Of a stretch of 33,400 nucleotides of DNA, positions 9,580 to 18,138 are shown one piece after another; position 1 is the first letter of the stretch; each line of letters opens with the position of its first letter. Under the pieces are notes generated by a model. It had not been told where the DNA came from. It worked only from the letters and a program-made list of their open reading frames with translations, and did no database searches. The DNA is from a virus, in the IMG/VR virus record IMGVR_UViG_3300007708_000013, positions 1 through 33,400 of that record. One strand, written 5' to 3'. The position numbers and the translations under genes were made by a program.

Positions 9580-10350
9580 TTATGCTGAGACTGGCTTGTT
9601 AAGAACGCGGTCTACGATGAAACCATATTCCTGGCCAGACTTTGAACCGTCTGGAAGCAAACGGAATGTAACTGGGAATGTTGATGCTGCGTTACGAGCC
9701 AAAGAGAACTGTGACTGTTGTACAGAAAGAACACGACGTGCATAGTATACACGCTCAGTTGCAGTATCTGTTGTTGAAGTTGGTGCTTGACCAACTGCAA
9801 TTAACTGACGCTCTGTTGGCGCTTCGCCAAGAGCTCCACCTGCAAGACCTAGCTTTTTACCAGAGTCTGTAAGTGTTCCTGATCCCTGACCAAATACAGC
9901 AAGAACGTTCTCAAGAGTACCTTCTGCCATTTCTGTTGCAATCATAACTTCCATTGTTTCCTTGAAAAGCTTTGCTGTATCAAGAAGCTGATCTACTGTA
10001 ACTGAACCGTATGATGGGTTGTATGTTACCTGAAGACCATTGTTTGTGTAACCTACGTTACGGTATGCAAACTTACCAGCAGCTGTTGCTGCTGCTGCAT
10101 CGATCTTATTAAGTGTGTCTGTGTAAGACTCGCCAGCTGCTGCTGGTGATGGTGTTGCACCAGTTACTGCTGCTGTTGGTGCCTTGAATGCTGGAACCTG
10201 AACTAGTGATCCTGTTGCTGATGCTGGATATACTGTTCCAGCTTCTGCATTTTCTACATATCCTGCTGTTGTAACGTCTAAGTTTGAAATAAATAGTGGT
10301 GAAGCACCAACTAGAATATTTCTAGCATTACCTGCAATTTGATTTGCCAT
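9580..10350 (-). CDS. Major tail tube protein
   Basis: The 256-residue product is assigned as the tail tube subunit mainly from context. It lies after the neck genes and right before the assembly chaperones. It has its own GGAGG ribosome site and a strong terminator behind it, as expected for a highly expressed structural gene. The sequence is rich in Ala, Thr and Gly, begins MANQIAGNARNILVGAS, and contains beta-rich stretches ending in TFRLLPDGSKSGQEYGFIVD. Lys and Asn codons are used less than in its neighbours and the codon choice looks more refined, consistent with high expression. No specific catalytic or binding motif is expected. Size is in the usual range for siphovirus tube proteins. 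Confidence 0.75.
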   Translation of the reverse strand: MANQIAGNARNILVGASPLFISNLDVTTAGYVENAEAGTVYPASATGSLVQVPAFKAPTAAVTGATPSPAAAGESYTDTLNKIDAAAATAAGKFAYRNVGYTNNGLQVTYNPSYGSVTVDQLLDTAKLFKETMEVMIATEMAEGTLENVLAVFGQGSGTLTDSGKKLGLAGGALGEAPTERQLIAVGQAPTSTTDTATERVYYARRVLSVQQSQFSLARNAASTFPVTFRLLPDGSKSGQEYGFIVDRVLNKPVSA

Positions 10351-10468
10351 GTTGTAAAACCTCCATTAAATAAATATATATATTGACTTACTGTATAACT
10401 TTAAATTAAGCTGGCTAGGCTCTTTTCCTCTTGGTATAATTTTATCTTACAATCAACTAAAAGGCAAA

Positions 10469-10975
10469 CTAATCGAATCTGCCCTTTGGCCCTACTGTCC
10501 TAGAGTATTTGACCTCTAGAATAACATCGGCTGCCAGGAAGCCTGCCAGCTCTGTAGATGGCTCTGTTGGAGACATCTCTAAGATCATGGTATTGTGAAA
10601 TATTATTTTATTTGTTGACTTTGATTGATTTAGGTCTCTGGCTGATTCATCCATTCTTCTAAATACGTCTATCATCATATTTCTGATTATATTAATCTCT
10701 GAAAAGTCTACTGAATATATTGTAAAGGATATCTTCTCGCAGCATATCATCCAGTTCTCTTCATATGTGCTGCCCATTTTGTCATAAACTATGTGTGTCT
10801 TGCCACTTAAAAATTGATTCATTTCTGGGGATTGCTGGACTGGTATTATGGGTATTATAGTTTCCCCAAGGTTGTCGCTATAGTAATCGTTTGGATCAAT
10901 AATGTTATTTAATACAAGTTGGTTCCAGAGGTGTTTTCTTACCTCATACATGGCATCTATATTATAGTCTGTCAT
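10469..10975 (-). CDS. Tail terminator-like neck protein
   Basis: This 168-residue protein sits between the neck genes and the tail tube, where siphoviruses encode the tail terminator (lambda gpU-like) or tail completion protein. The N-terminus (IDAMYEVRKHLWNQLV) is helical and a mixed alpha/beta core follows, including ENWMICCEKISFTIYSVD and a helix IIRNMMIDVFRRMDESAR, an arrangement that fits the terminator fold. Its ATG overlaps the stop of the previous gene by one base (TAATG), and GGGGGAG serves as ribosome site, so the two are translationally coupled. The 118 bases after it hold no gene. The function is inferred from position and general shape, not from a diagnostic motif. Confidence 0.55.
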   Translation of the reverse strand: MTDYNIDAMYEVRKHLWNQLVLNNIIDPNDYYSDNLGETIIPIIPVQQSPEMNQFLSGKTHIVYDKMGSTYEENWMICCEKISFTIYSVDFSEINIIRNMMIDVFRRMDESARDLNQSKSTNKIIFHNTMILEMSPTEPSTELAGFLAADVILEVKYSRTVGPKGRFD

Positions 10976-11769
10976 TAGAATACTCCCCCAAATTTTTCTG
11001 TTAATGCCGCTTCTGCCTGCAACCTAATTGTACCTGGATTAAATGAATAACGCACCTTGGAGATAGATGAAGGAACTCTCATAGCTCTTTCGAATTTAGC
11101 ACCAAATAGGTTTTGGAATCCAGACATCTTAATAGAATTACTTACTAGAGGACCACTAAAATATCTACTATAAGCTAAATCAAATTGATTGGTGGATGCT
11201 CTTCCTCCAGGACTTTTTACTGTAACTGATTTGCCCTTTGGCATAAAAACTTTTTCCCCATCAATTTCAAATACTAGTCTTTCTGCAGATCTTGGTCTAA
11301 TTACTATCGGCATGCCTTTTTCCATAACCGCAGCTTTTCTTTCAAACACGTATCTGCTTGTCTGCTCTCTGTTCTTTGATGGAACTGAAGATTTTGAAAT
11401 CTTAAACTCATAGTTAATTCTAAATGACAGTCCTACACCCTCTAATTTATTTAACTTAAAAAGTCGGCTTGTTGCCTGTCCAGCTTTGTTCCATTCATAA
11501 ACATGATGAAGTGACTTTGGCTTTATTCTAGCCTGAGAATCAATAAATAAACCAAAATCTTTTTCTATTTGGTTAAATATTGTTGTCTTAAATAATTTTT
11601 GAAATGCTTTGTTGGATTCTAATCTAGCTGCAACATTTGCCTGATAATATAAAAATGCAGATATCTGTGCTACGTTACTATCTTTTAAAACTCCTGCAGA
11701 AGAAGCACCAGTCATTAATCTTTCTAAGCCAGATGCTGCTTGTAATAATGCTACTCCGTTAGTCTCCAA
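10975..11769 (-). CDS. Neck protein of unknown role
   Basis: The 264-residue protein lies between the head-closure-like and tail-terminator-like genes, where HK97 gp10-like or minor neck proteins are usually encoded. I do not recognise a named family. Visible features are an Ala-rich helical N-terminus, the phrase KPKSLHHVYEWNKAGQATSR, and a basic, beta-rich middle with IVIRPRSAERLVFEIDGEK. The start is a TTG at 11769 that overlaps the upstream gene by 11 bases; GGAG lies about 11 bases before it. The next start-like codon would remove the helical N-terminus, so TTG is preferred with moderate certainty. It probably takes part in joining head and tail. Confidence 0.55.
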   Translation of the reverse strand: METNGVALLQAASGLERLMTGASSAGVLKDSNVAQISAFLYYQANVAARLESNKAFQKLFKTTIFNQIEKDFGLFIDSQARIKPKSLHHVYEWNKAGQATSRLFKLNKLEGVGLSFRINYEFKISKSSVPSKNREQTSRYVFERKAAVMEKGMPIVIRPRSAERLVFEIDGEKVFMPKGKSVTVKSPGGRASTNQFDLAYSRYFSGPLVSNSIKMSGFQNLFGAKFERAMRVPSSISKVRYSFNPGTIRLQAEAALTEKFGGVF

Positions 11770-12187
11770 TTATCTGGTTCTCCGACCTCTTGGCAATTGA
11801 GTTGTATGCCATGAGTGTTCCAAAAGGATCTGTGATTGGGGTTGAGCTTACTATCTCAAATACTGTTGGCGTATCATTTGGATAATTTAATTCAAACCAT
11901 ATAACATTATTTGATGAGTCTCTAATGTTAGTTATTTTTTGTCTATATGTCAGTCTTGCCTGAGTCCTTATTTCTATGGTCTGCTTATCTGCATATTTAG
12001 TTGATAGAGTTTGCATATCACCACTTCTTGCAGATGACGAATTTGATATCATTCCTTTTGCAAAACAAGGGATAGTCTTTGCGTAGATCCAAGACTTTTT
12101 AATGGCACCAGTATTCTGGTCCTGATAATCTTCTTGCAGATATACATCTACTTTCATGTTGAAAATAGAATCGACTAAGTTATTCAT
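11759..12187 (-). CDS. Head closure / stopper-like protein
   Basis: This 142-residue protein follows the head-tail adaptor gene, the place of the head-closure (SPP1 gp16-like or HK97 stopper) gene. The sequence is beta-rich, with MKVDVYLQEDYQDQNTGAIK at the start, then KSWIYAKTIPCFAKG, RLTYRQKITNIRD and a closing strand region TVFEIVSSTPITDPFG. This matches the small beta-barrel character of that family in a general way. The ATG comes one base after the stop of the adaptor gene, so the two are likely coupled. The assignment rests on gene order and length rather than on a fixed motif. Confidence 0.55.
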   Translation of the reverse strand: MNNLVDSIFNMKVDVYLQEDYQDQNTGAIKKSWIYAKTIPCFAKGMISNSSSARSGDMQTLSTKYADKQTIEIRTQARLTYRQKITNIRDSSNNVIWFELNYPNDTPTVFEIVSSTPITDPFGTLMAYNSIAKRSENQIIGD

Positions 12188-12188
12188 A

Positions 12189-13169
12189 TTAAATAACTAC
12201 CATTTTATTTGTGACATATGGCAGCAATAGCTGGTCAGCATAGTTATTTCCTGTGCCGCTAAATGCTGATGTATCATACTGGAACTGCCAGTCAAATGTC
12301 TGTATGCTCTTTATGTATTTGTTACGCCACTCTTTATCTTTAGAGAAAAAGTCTCTCATTAACTCAATACAGGCAAGCTCTACTTCGTCTGGTACATATT
12401 CCCATCCGTATCTACCAGCAACTCTATATGTTCCGCCATTTATAAACATTCCTCTACCGCTATCATTAATGCTTGGAGGAATCATTCCATTTGCATAATA
12501 GACTACGTTATCTAGGGCGTTAGCTCTGTCTACTCTTAATCCAAATCCGCTTTCAGAAATAGTGACTGGCATATTAAAGTTATTAACATTATTTATGTTG
12601 TCAACAAGTATCTGATCATTTAAATACAGCTCGTGTAGCTGATTAATTTTATACGGAAGTGGCAGGGTATCTGAGCCAGTTGAGTATATGACATTTACAT
12701 CATCGTATAAATGAAATTGCTGTCCAGTATAATTTTCAATTAACTTTCTTGCATATCGCTCTGCTGCAACAAGGTCGGCAAATGTTCTGTAGTTTGGGTC
12801 AGACTGATCAAATCCAAATCCTAAAGCATCTGCTGCTTGTGTCAAGTCGGTGTACGGAGTAACAACAAAAAGCTTATGCTCTTTAGTTACTAGCTGTCCT
12901 TCGACACGATATTCCCATACCAACTTTAATGATCTAGGTCTACTAGTAAGAGATAGTGGAGGGTATACGCTGTATACTCCATAGTCCGTATCTATTTCTT
13001 CTGCAGTTTGAGTGTGCAAAACAGTAGCTGGATTTATAGATGGAGCAACTGCTGGGTCTTCAGTTATATCGTAGAATTTAACCGTTGGCAGAGTATCTGC
13101 CTTGGCTATTCCACCTTTCCAAAAGACTCTTTGTTTTACTGGTGAGTTCGTTCCTACTATAATTTCCAT
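12189..13169 (-). CDS. Head-tail adaptor protein (gp6-like C-terminal half)
   Basis: At 326 residues this is longer than simple HK97 gp6 adaptors. The N-terminal 110 residues look like a beta-sandwich (KQRVFWKGGIAKADTLPTVK, VKFYDITEDP), and the C-terminal part carries the adaptor-like helices: DLVAAERYARKLIENYTGQQ early and VPDEVELACIELMRDFFSKD late. The second helix after a GRYGWEYVP turn is typical of connector proteins that bind the portal and prolong the DNA channel. The unusual feature is the added N-terminal domain, which may be exposed on the capsid neck. It begins with ATG sixteen bases after the SAP-like gene, with a weak ribosome site. Confidence 0.65.
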   Translation of the reverse strand: MEIIVGTNSPVKQRVFWKGGIAKADTLPTVKFYDITEDPAVAPSINPATVLHTQTAEEIDTDYGVYSVYPPLSLTSRPRSLKLVWEYRVEGQLVTKEHKLFVVTPYTDLTQAADALGFGFDQSDPNYRTFADLVAAERYARKLIENYTGQQFHLYDDVNVIYSTGSDTLPLPYKINQLHELYLNDQILVDNINNVNNFNMPVTISESGFGLRVDRANALDNVVYYANGMIPPSINDSGRGMFINGGTYRVAGRYGWEYVPDEVELACIELMRDFFSKDKEWRNKYIKSIQTFDWQFQYDTSAFSGTGNNYADQLLLPYVTNKMVVI

Positions 13170-13184
13170 TTGTTACGTTTAAGC

Positions 13185-13580
13185 TTAGCTGTAATAATCC
13201 TGTACTTCTTTTGGTGTCGCTAAACGAAAACCCTCCTCTATATCAAAAATTTGCTGAGCAGCATCTTTATGCATTGCTACGAATGGATGGGTGCTTGTAA
13301 AAGTGTGTCCCAAAATATCGTATCTAACATTTGCTCTTGTCATCATAACTAGTACTGTATCCTCTGTGCGTTCTGACTTTGGATCAAATACTGGAAGGAT
13401 TTCAATCTCTTCTTTTGCATCTTCTACATCCTTGAGTGTCTTTTCGTATACTTCGTAAGTCACTCCTTCTTCTGATAGTGCTGCGATTACATCTTGCTTA
13501 TTCTTAAGTCCTTCTGTGTCAACCGCAAACTCTTCTGCAATTGCTTTTAGCTCTCCGACTTTTAATTTGTCAAAAGACAT
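13185..13580 (-). CDS. Small protein with SAP/HeH-like N-terminal helices
   Basis: The 131-residue product starts MSFDKLKVGELKAIAEEFAV and continues LKNKQDVIAALSEEGVTYE, the helix-extension-helix pattern of SAP/HeH or Rho N-terminal type domains, which often bind nucleic acid. The second half is mixed alpha/beta (ILGHTFTSTHPFVAMHKDAA, QQIFDIEEGFRLATPKEVQD). Similar small proteins with such an N-terminus are common right after the capsid gene in phages of Gram-positive bacteria; their role is unknown. The ATG has an AAAGGAG eight bases before it and the gene has its own predicted promoter behind the capsid terminator. It is the first gene of the neck/tail-tube unit. Confidence 0.7.
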   Translation of the reverse strand: MSFDKLKVGELKAIAEEFAVDTEGLKNKQDVIAALSEEGVTYEVYEKTLKDVEDAKEEIEILPVFDPKSERTEDTVLVMMTRANVRYDILGHTFTSTHPFVAMHKDAAQQIFDIEEGFRLATPKEVQDYYS

Positions 13581-13607
13581 TTAATACTCCTTTTTCTAGG
13601 TAAAACC

Positions 13608-13636
13608 ATTATAGCATTGTATAATTAAAATGAAAA
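13608..13636 (-). promoter_or_regulatory. Extended -10 promoter for the neck/tail-tube unit
   Basis: TATAAT at 13608-13613 is preceded by TGC (extended -10) and, 17 bases further, by TTTTCA (13631-13636). The -35 lies in the T-tract of the capsid terminator, so termination and re-initiation are packed together. The start would fall near 13601, about ten bases before the AAAGGAG. Confidence 0.6.
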
Positions 13637-13658
13637 GCCCCCAAAATTAATTGGGGGC
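13637..13658 (-). terminator. Terminator after the major capsid gene
   Basis: An 8-bp GC-rich stem (GCCCCCAA with TTGGGGGC) closes a 6-base loop and is followed on the minus strand by TTTTCATTTT. It lies 22 bases after the capsid stop codon, a classic intrinsic terminator layout. Confidence 0.85.
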
Positions 13659-13680
13659 CTTTCTTGAGATTAATTCCTAA

Positions 13681-14727
13681 TTAGGAAGCAACCTTAACGT
13701 TCTTTACGACTACCCAAGCGTCTGCCTGCTCGATCTGAACACCAACACGAGTATACATTGTGTACTCGATTGAGTCCTTACGTGGCCAGAAGAAGCGGTA
13801 GACTGTTACGTCACGCTTTACACCAACAACAACGTTGTTAGGGAATGTCAAGTGGACATCTCCGTGTGAACCTGTTGGTGATGCATAATCTCCTGCTTGT
13901 GTCTCTGGAAGCAATGGAACTTCAACGATTGGAATACCAAATGCGTATGGAGCTACATATCCTGCTGGACCTGAAACTGGTGCAACCTCACCGCGGATGA
14001 TGCCTGAAGCAATATCCTGTGGGTTAACGTTCTGAATGTTTTGTGATGTTGCGTATAGGTAATCCTGAATCAAGTTTGATCCCGCAAGGAAGCGTAGGTC
14101 TGTACGACGTTGCTTGTACTTACGTGGGAGTGCCTTAAGTGCCTTGTTAAATACTTCACGAGAAATTGCTGCACCTGCAGCATCTACTACGTGAGCACTT
14201 GTCTTAGCCTTCTTTACAACACCATCAAAGGCCTTGTATAGTGGATCTGTTCCTGCGGCGTTACCGTTAAGAAGAAGATCTTCAATGTCGTTTCCAGCCT
14301 GTGTTGCCATCAAACGTGCAATATGATCTTCTAGATCTGCACCCTCGATGTTGTCTTCTAGTGACTCTGTTGAGAGTTCCCAGTCAAGGCGGAGCTTCTT
14401 TGTTGTGAGAGAGATCTTTGAGAAAGTTACACCTGAGTTAACTCCTGTGTTTTCTCCTTCGGATGCAAGCTTAACAAGCTTTTCTCCTACTGACATACGA
14501 TCAATCTCTGTTGTGTCTGACTTCATTCTGACCGTACGTGCGACCTTACCAATTACGGTTGCGTCGAACATATAGTCTAGGAAGCGAGCTGATTGTTCTG
14601 GATTTAAAAGTCCACCGTTACCATCTTCTGATTGACGATGTACTCCTGACATTCCAGTGTTTGAGTCGAAGCCAGTTGATACTGTTGTACCAGCTGCTGC
14701 TGCTTTTTCTAATAATTCATTGCTCAT
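13681..14727 (-). CDS. Major capsid protein, HK97 fold
   Basis: The protein of about 348 residues forms the capsid shell. It shows the usual HK97 pattern: a short helical N-terminus, then SARFLDYMFDATVIGKVART, the strand-rich E-loop area with KISLTTKKLRLDWELSTES, the spine-like region LEDHIARLMATQAGNDIEDL, a central MSREVFNKALKALP-like helix, FLAGSNLIQDYL, and the C-terminal axial strands with FGIPIVEVPLLPE and VVVGVKRDVTVYRFFWPRKD. The ATG at 14727 has AGGTG seven bases upstream and is preferred over an in-frame GTG nine bases earlier. It follows the protease-scaffold gene closely and is closed by a terminator. Codon choice is more uniform than in neighbours, as expected for the most abundant protein. 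Confidence 0.92.
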   Translation of the reverse strand: MSNELLEKAAAAGTTVSTGFDSNTGMSGVHRQSEDGNGGLLNPEQSARFLDYMFDATVIGKVARTVRMKSDTTEIDRMSVGEKLVKLASEGENTGVNSGVTFSKISLTTKKLRLDWELSTESLEDNIEGADLEDHIARLMATQAGNDIEDLLLNGNAAGTDPLYKAFDGVVKKAKTSAHVVDAAGAAISREVFNKALKALPRKYKQRRTDLRFLAGSNLIQDYLYATSQNIQNVNPQDIASGIIRGEVAPVSGPAGYVAPYAFGIPIVEVPLLPETQAGDYASPTGSHGDVHLTFPNNVVVGVKRDVTVYRFFWPRKDSIEYTMYTRVGVQIEQADAWVVVKNVKVAS

Positions 14728-14741
14728 ATAATTCACCTACC

Positions 14742-16085
14742 CTAGTTAAATATTTCGTTTACGGAACCGAGGAAAGAACCGTTCCATTTTGATTTGTTTA
14801 CTGCTGGTACCGCAGACCCGCCAAGGTCTGAGGACTTCTTAATTGCTGTATCGCCTTCTACGGCATCTACACGCTTCTGAACACCATCAATGGTGCCCTT
14901 TATTTCTGTTACAGCTGCACTAAGTGCGCTGTGCTTTTCTGCTAATTCTGTGATTTGAGCATTTAAGCCCTTGCTAAAAGTTTCTACAGTTTCTTTAATT
15001 TCTGAAACCTGTACTGCATTTGCCTCTGTAGCCTTGCTAAGAGTATCTGCAAAGAATCCCTTTAGGTCTACTAACATTTTTGCAAAATCAGGCTCTTCGA
15101 CTTCAACTGCAACTGGTGCGTTAGCATCAGCTGACTTAAAGACATCTACAGAAGCAGAATCTGCATCTTCTACTGTATCAACAGCAGCTGGTGCTTCTTC
15201 GACGGCATCGATATTAGTCTCTGCCATGGTCTCTTCAACTACAACTACTTCTTCAGTTACAACTGGATCAGCAGCCTGTGCGTTTAGTTTTTCCACTTCA
15301 TTACCTCCTTGTGCGTTTGCCTGTTTTGCTATTGTTTGTGTTGCAGGCAACGTAACTCTTGACTTCTTAAATGAAGCAAGAACTTTATCTATCTCTTTTG
15401 ATTTATTATGGTCCGAGCTTTCAACCCAGCCAATTAGCGTAGCTTCTTTTCCAGTAACTGGAGATGAGTATGTCTTGTCTGTTGAGATAAAAACAGAATC
15501 GCTATCTTCACAATAAAAAATGTTTTCTGTGACAACTTCTGTTGCCATTCCTTTAAAAATAAGTTGGCCATTAGATTTTTCAATTGAAATGATATTACAC
15601 ATTTCATTAGCTGGTGAATCCACAATTGAAAGTTCTACTAGGTCATAGTCTTTAATAAATCTTACAGTTTCTCCTGTTGCTTTATTCATTTCGTTGTCTG
15701 ACTCTTTAATCTTTCCGCCGATTGAAAAACCTGAAAGTGTTCCATCAAGAACTTTTTCCCATGTATCTTGTGCGCCCTTTGAAATGTATGAGGTTACATA
15801 AACTCCATTATAAAATTCTTTTGATTTTTGGTCATAGTATGTCTCTGGCTTAAATGATACAACCTTACCGACTGCCATTGGCTGATGCATCTCTCTCAAG
15901 TTTCCTCTGAAAGCTTCAAATGCTTTTAAGCTTGCTTCAGCAGTAACAACATCTCCTGTTTGATCAACATTATCTAATGTTGCAAATCCAGACACGGTTC
16001 TGTTCTCTCTGTTTACTTTTGTAAAGGGAACAGATAAATGAAGATTTTGGCCGTCAGAAGACCACTGGCTTTTTTCTATGTTCAT
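14742..16085 (-). CDS. Prohead protease fused to a scaffold-like tail
   Basis: The first 175 or so residues form a prohead serine protease that processes the immature capsid. The likely catalytic His is in LREMHQPM (H67), the Ser in LSGFSIGGK (S121), and an acidic partner lies in DYDLVELSIVDSPAN. A middle part (about 180-260) is a second small domain. The C-terminal 180 residues are very acidic, rich in Val, Glu and Ala, then coiled-coil (VSEIKETVETFSKGLNAQIT), as in scaffold proteins. No separate scaffold gene lies between protease and capsid, so the tail probably does that job and is cut away during maturation. ATG at 16085 is chosen; an upstream in-frame TTG at 16121 and ATG at 16109 have no ribosome site. 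447 residues. Confidence 0.85.
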   Translation of the reverse strand: MNIEKSQWSSDGQNLHLSVPFTKVNRENRTVSGFATLDNVDQTGDVVTAEASLKAFEAFRGNLREMHQPMAVGKVVSFKPETYYDQKSKEFYNGVYVTSYISKGAQDTWEKVLDGTLSGFSIGGKIKESDNEMNKATGETVRFIKDYDLVELSIVDSPANEMCNIISIEKSNGQLIFKGMATEVVTENIFYCEDSDSVFISTDKTYSSPVTGKEATLIGWVESSDHNKSKEIDKVLASFKKSRVTLPATQTIAKQANAQGGNEVEKLNAQAADPVVTEEVVVVEETMAETNIDAVEEAPAAVDTVEDADSASVDVFKSADANAPVAVEVEEPDFAKMLVDLKGFFADTLSKATEANAVQVSEIKETVETFSKGLNAQITELAEKHSALSAAVTEIKGTIDGVQKRVDAVEGDTAIKKSSDLGGSAVPAVNKSKWNGSFLGSVNEIFN

Positions 16086-16092
16086 ATGCTTA

Positions 16093-16121
16093 ATTTTATA
16101 CTTATACATATAAAAAGGCAA
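16093..16121 (-). promoter_or_regulatory. Possible promoter for protease/capsid unit (leaderless)
   Basis: TTGCCT (16116-16121), 17 bases, then TAAAAT (16093-16098), which ends seven bases before the ATG at 16085. No ribosome site precedes that ATG. The layout would give a leaderless transcript. The -10 lacks the TGN extension seen in the stronger candidates. Confidence 0.3.
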
Positions 16122-16138
16122 ATCGTAGTTGATTGGAT

Positions 16139-17722
16139 TTAGTCGACTCGGCTTCCGTCGCCTTTGGCATTTCTGCCTTCTCCAACTTTATCTGATGAGG
16201 CAGCTGACCTTGCGGAATCTCTGGCTCTAGTTTTTCCAGCGGTAGCTTTTTGATCGGCTGCTTGCTGAGGTTTTAATTCAACCATTTCGTCTCCGCCATC
16301 TACTGGAATTAATCCCTTTCTAATTCTAACTTCATTAGGGGTAATTACCTGCATTCTAAGATATCTTTCATCTATTTGAGATTGAGTATCTTCATCTGTA
16401 AGAGTAAGCTCTTCAAATTTAATTTTTAGAGCGTCAGTCTTTTCTTCAATAATTGAATTAATTCTTTTCTCTAATCTCATTTGTGCTGGACGACAAACCT
16501 GCTCTTTAAATGTTTTATCTGCATCTCTGGCATTTGCCAAAGATACTCCCTCTGGAACACCAATTTTATTAATTGGGACTCTGTGGGCAAGCAATATTTC
16601 GTCTCTATTTGACTGTCTGTAAATATTAAATGATGACTCTTGGGCTCCAGCCTCGACTGGCTCCATTTTAAATTCAACTTTATTATCCTGTGTGTCTGCT
16701 GGCAAGGGTATATAAAGGGATCTGTGGTTTTTGCCTTTTAATCCAACCTGGAAAAATTCAAGCAATTTTCTTTCTGACTCTGGTGAAAGCTTTGCTCCCT
16801 TTACTGTAATAATATATCTTGGGACCGCCTTGTTTTCAAAGTAATCTAGGTTATATCTTCCAGCAAATTCGTTTCCAGCCAATGACATTTGAGCTGCAAC
16901 AATATCTGGGATACCGTAATAGTTATTCATTGGAGTATACTTCTTCAAATGAATAATCTCATTTGGTCTATCTTCTGATTCTCCAATTGGGTTTACGGTT
17001 TCTGAATCTCCAAAGTTTCTAAAGAAAACAGCCTTGCCGTAAAGCAATTGCATAAAGCCATCTCTTAATCTTCTAACACGCATTGTCTTAGCTGGTATGT
17101 GTCCTATATACCCAATGTCTCCGCCTGTAGTTCTTCCAATTTCAATATATCCGTTGCCTGTTGCCTCTAAGTCTGTATATACCTTTATAAGAGTCTCTGT
17201 AAAAGTATCTTCATCGTTTGTTGCATCTAGCCAGTCTTGTAAATCCTGCTTTAATTTATTTAGCTTTCTACGTGCTCTGTCTAATTGCTTATCATCTGAT
17301 ATTGCATCAATTGCGTCGTTTGTTTTTCTAGTTTCCATAAAGGAATATCCAAGACCAACAATGTTTGCAACCTTTGCATTGATAGCAGCGTAGTTGTAAG
17401 TTGAAACCTCATAGATTTGAGATAGGTATTCTAGGTTATATACTGGCTGAACAAGGTCAAACATTGCATATCCAGTAACCGCAGATTGCAATAGATTCTG
17501 TTGTGTTCCCGAACCATCTTTACCAGTAAATGATTTTGCAAAGTCTCTGTTTACTTTTCTTTTAAAGTTTGTTCCTAAACCTCTTACTTTTTTAAGGTCA
17601 TCTATACCAATACCAAATGGGTCTGCATGCTCTTTTTCTTTTTTAAATGAAAATAGATCTGAGCTATTTTTAACAGATACCTCGTATGTATCTTCTGTTC
17701 CGTCTTCTAAAAATTGTGTCAT
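16139..17722 (-). CDS. Portal protein
   Basis: The 527-residue protein forms the ring at the capsid vertex through which DNA passes. It has the HK97/PBSX-type portal order: a basic N-terminus, a clip/stem core with FTETLIKVYTDLEATGNGYI and YIGHIPAKTMRVRRL, then NEIIHLKKYTPMNNYYGIPD (the typical ExxHxK...YYGxPD pattern), a long helix with ERKLLEFFQVGLKGKNHRSL, and the crown region with SNRDEILLAHRVPINKIGVP and helices to about residue 460. The last 60 residues are low-complexity, charged and probably disordered. Its ATG overlaps the previous stop (ATGA). The protease gene follows after 53 bases. The normal upstream neighbour, terminase, is not in the window. Confidence 0.93.
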   Translation of the reverse strand: MTQFLEDGTEDTYEVSVKNSSDLFSFKKEKEHADPFGIGIDDLKKVRGLGTNFKRKVNRDFAKSFTGKDGSGTQQNLLQSAVTGYAMFDLVQPVYNLEYLSQIYEVSTYNYAAINAKVANIVGLGYSFMETRKTNDAIDAISDDKQLDRARRKLNKLKQDLQDWLDATNDEDTFTETLIKVYTDLEATGNGYIEIGRTTGGDIGYIGHIPAKTMRVRRLRDGFMQLLYGKAVFFRNFGDSETVNPIGESEDRPNEIIHLKKYTPMNNYYGIPDIVAAQMSLAGNEFAGRYNLDYFENKAVPRYIITVKGAKLSPESERKLLEFFQVGLKGKNHRSLYIPLPADTQDNKVEFKMEPVEAGAQESSFNIYRQSNRDEILLAHRVPINKIGVPEGVSLANARDADKTFKEQVCRPAQMRLEKRINSIIEEKTDALKIKFEELTLTDEDTQSQIDERYLRMQVITPNEVRIRKGLIPVDGGDEMVELKPQQAADQKATAGKTRARDSARSAASSDKVGEGRNAKGDGSRVD

Positions 17723-18057
17723 GTTACTGATCCCCCTCGTAAAACTTGGTCTTTATATTCTCCGATATCAAGAGGGTCTGGTGTAAGTCCCCATTTAAGT
17801 CTTTGGTTTTGATATTCAAACTCTTCGTCATCAATCTTTCTTCTTCCAGACAAAAACTTTGGCTTTCCTTCATATATCCCATAGTGTCTTACGGCATCAG
17901 CTAGAACGTTCATTCTAGATCTATTTCCTTTTACGGATGTTATCGAAAGGAAATTGCCATCATCGTCTCCGATCCATCTACCATCTGGCATTTCCCATAC
18001 GTATATGCCTAGGCGTGTTTCTTCAACAACTTCGCTTTTTTGGTTTAATATTTCCAT
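17719..18057 (-). CDS. Small protein upstream of portal, unknown
   Basis: The 112-residue product is not recognised. It is acidic, with RLGIYVWEMPDGRWIGDDDG near the start, a helix with RSRMNVLADAVRHYGI, and GLTPDPLDIGEYKDQV near the end. The first part looks like a short beta-hairpin domain. It overlaps the portal start by four bases (ATGA), so it is translated together with portal and may serve in packaging or portal assembly. A start at ATG 18057 is preferred. An in-frame GTG at 18117 adds 20 residues without a ribosome site. TGATAAACT lies just upstream of the ATG and could drive a leaderless message, but this is weak. Confidence 0.65.
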   Translation of the reverse strand: MEILNQKSEVVEETRLGIYVWEMPDGRWIGDDDGNFLSITSVKGNRSRMNVLADAVRHYGIYEGKPKFLSGRRKIDDEEFEYQNQRLKWGLTPDPLDIGEYKDQVLRGGSVT

Positions 18058-18138
18058 ATGTAAACAGTTTATCATTATTCTTAGCAAAAGTCCAGCCTTG
18101 ATACCACGACAATGCACTTTTTTTAAAAATTGTGCAAC

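Noticed and set aside
10432-10440. TGGTATAAT on the plus strand
   Set aside because: It matches the promoter form but points antisense into the 10469-10975 gene, has no good -35 and no plus-strand gene follows. Probably chance in an AT-rich gap, although an antisense RNA cannot be excluded.
16086-16121. Longer N-terminus for the prohead protease (TTG at 16121 or ATG at 16109)
   Set aside because: No ribosome site; the region fits a promoter better. Not fully settled.
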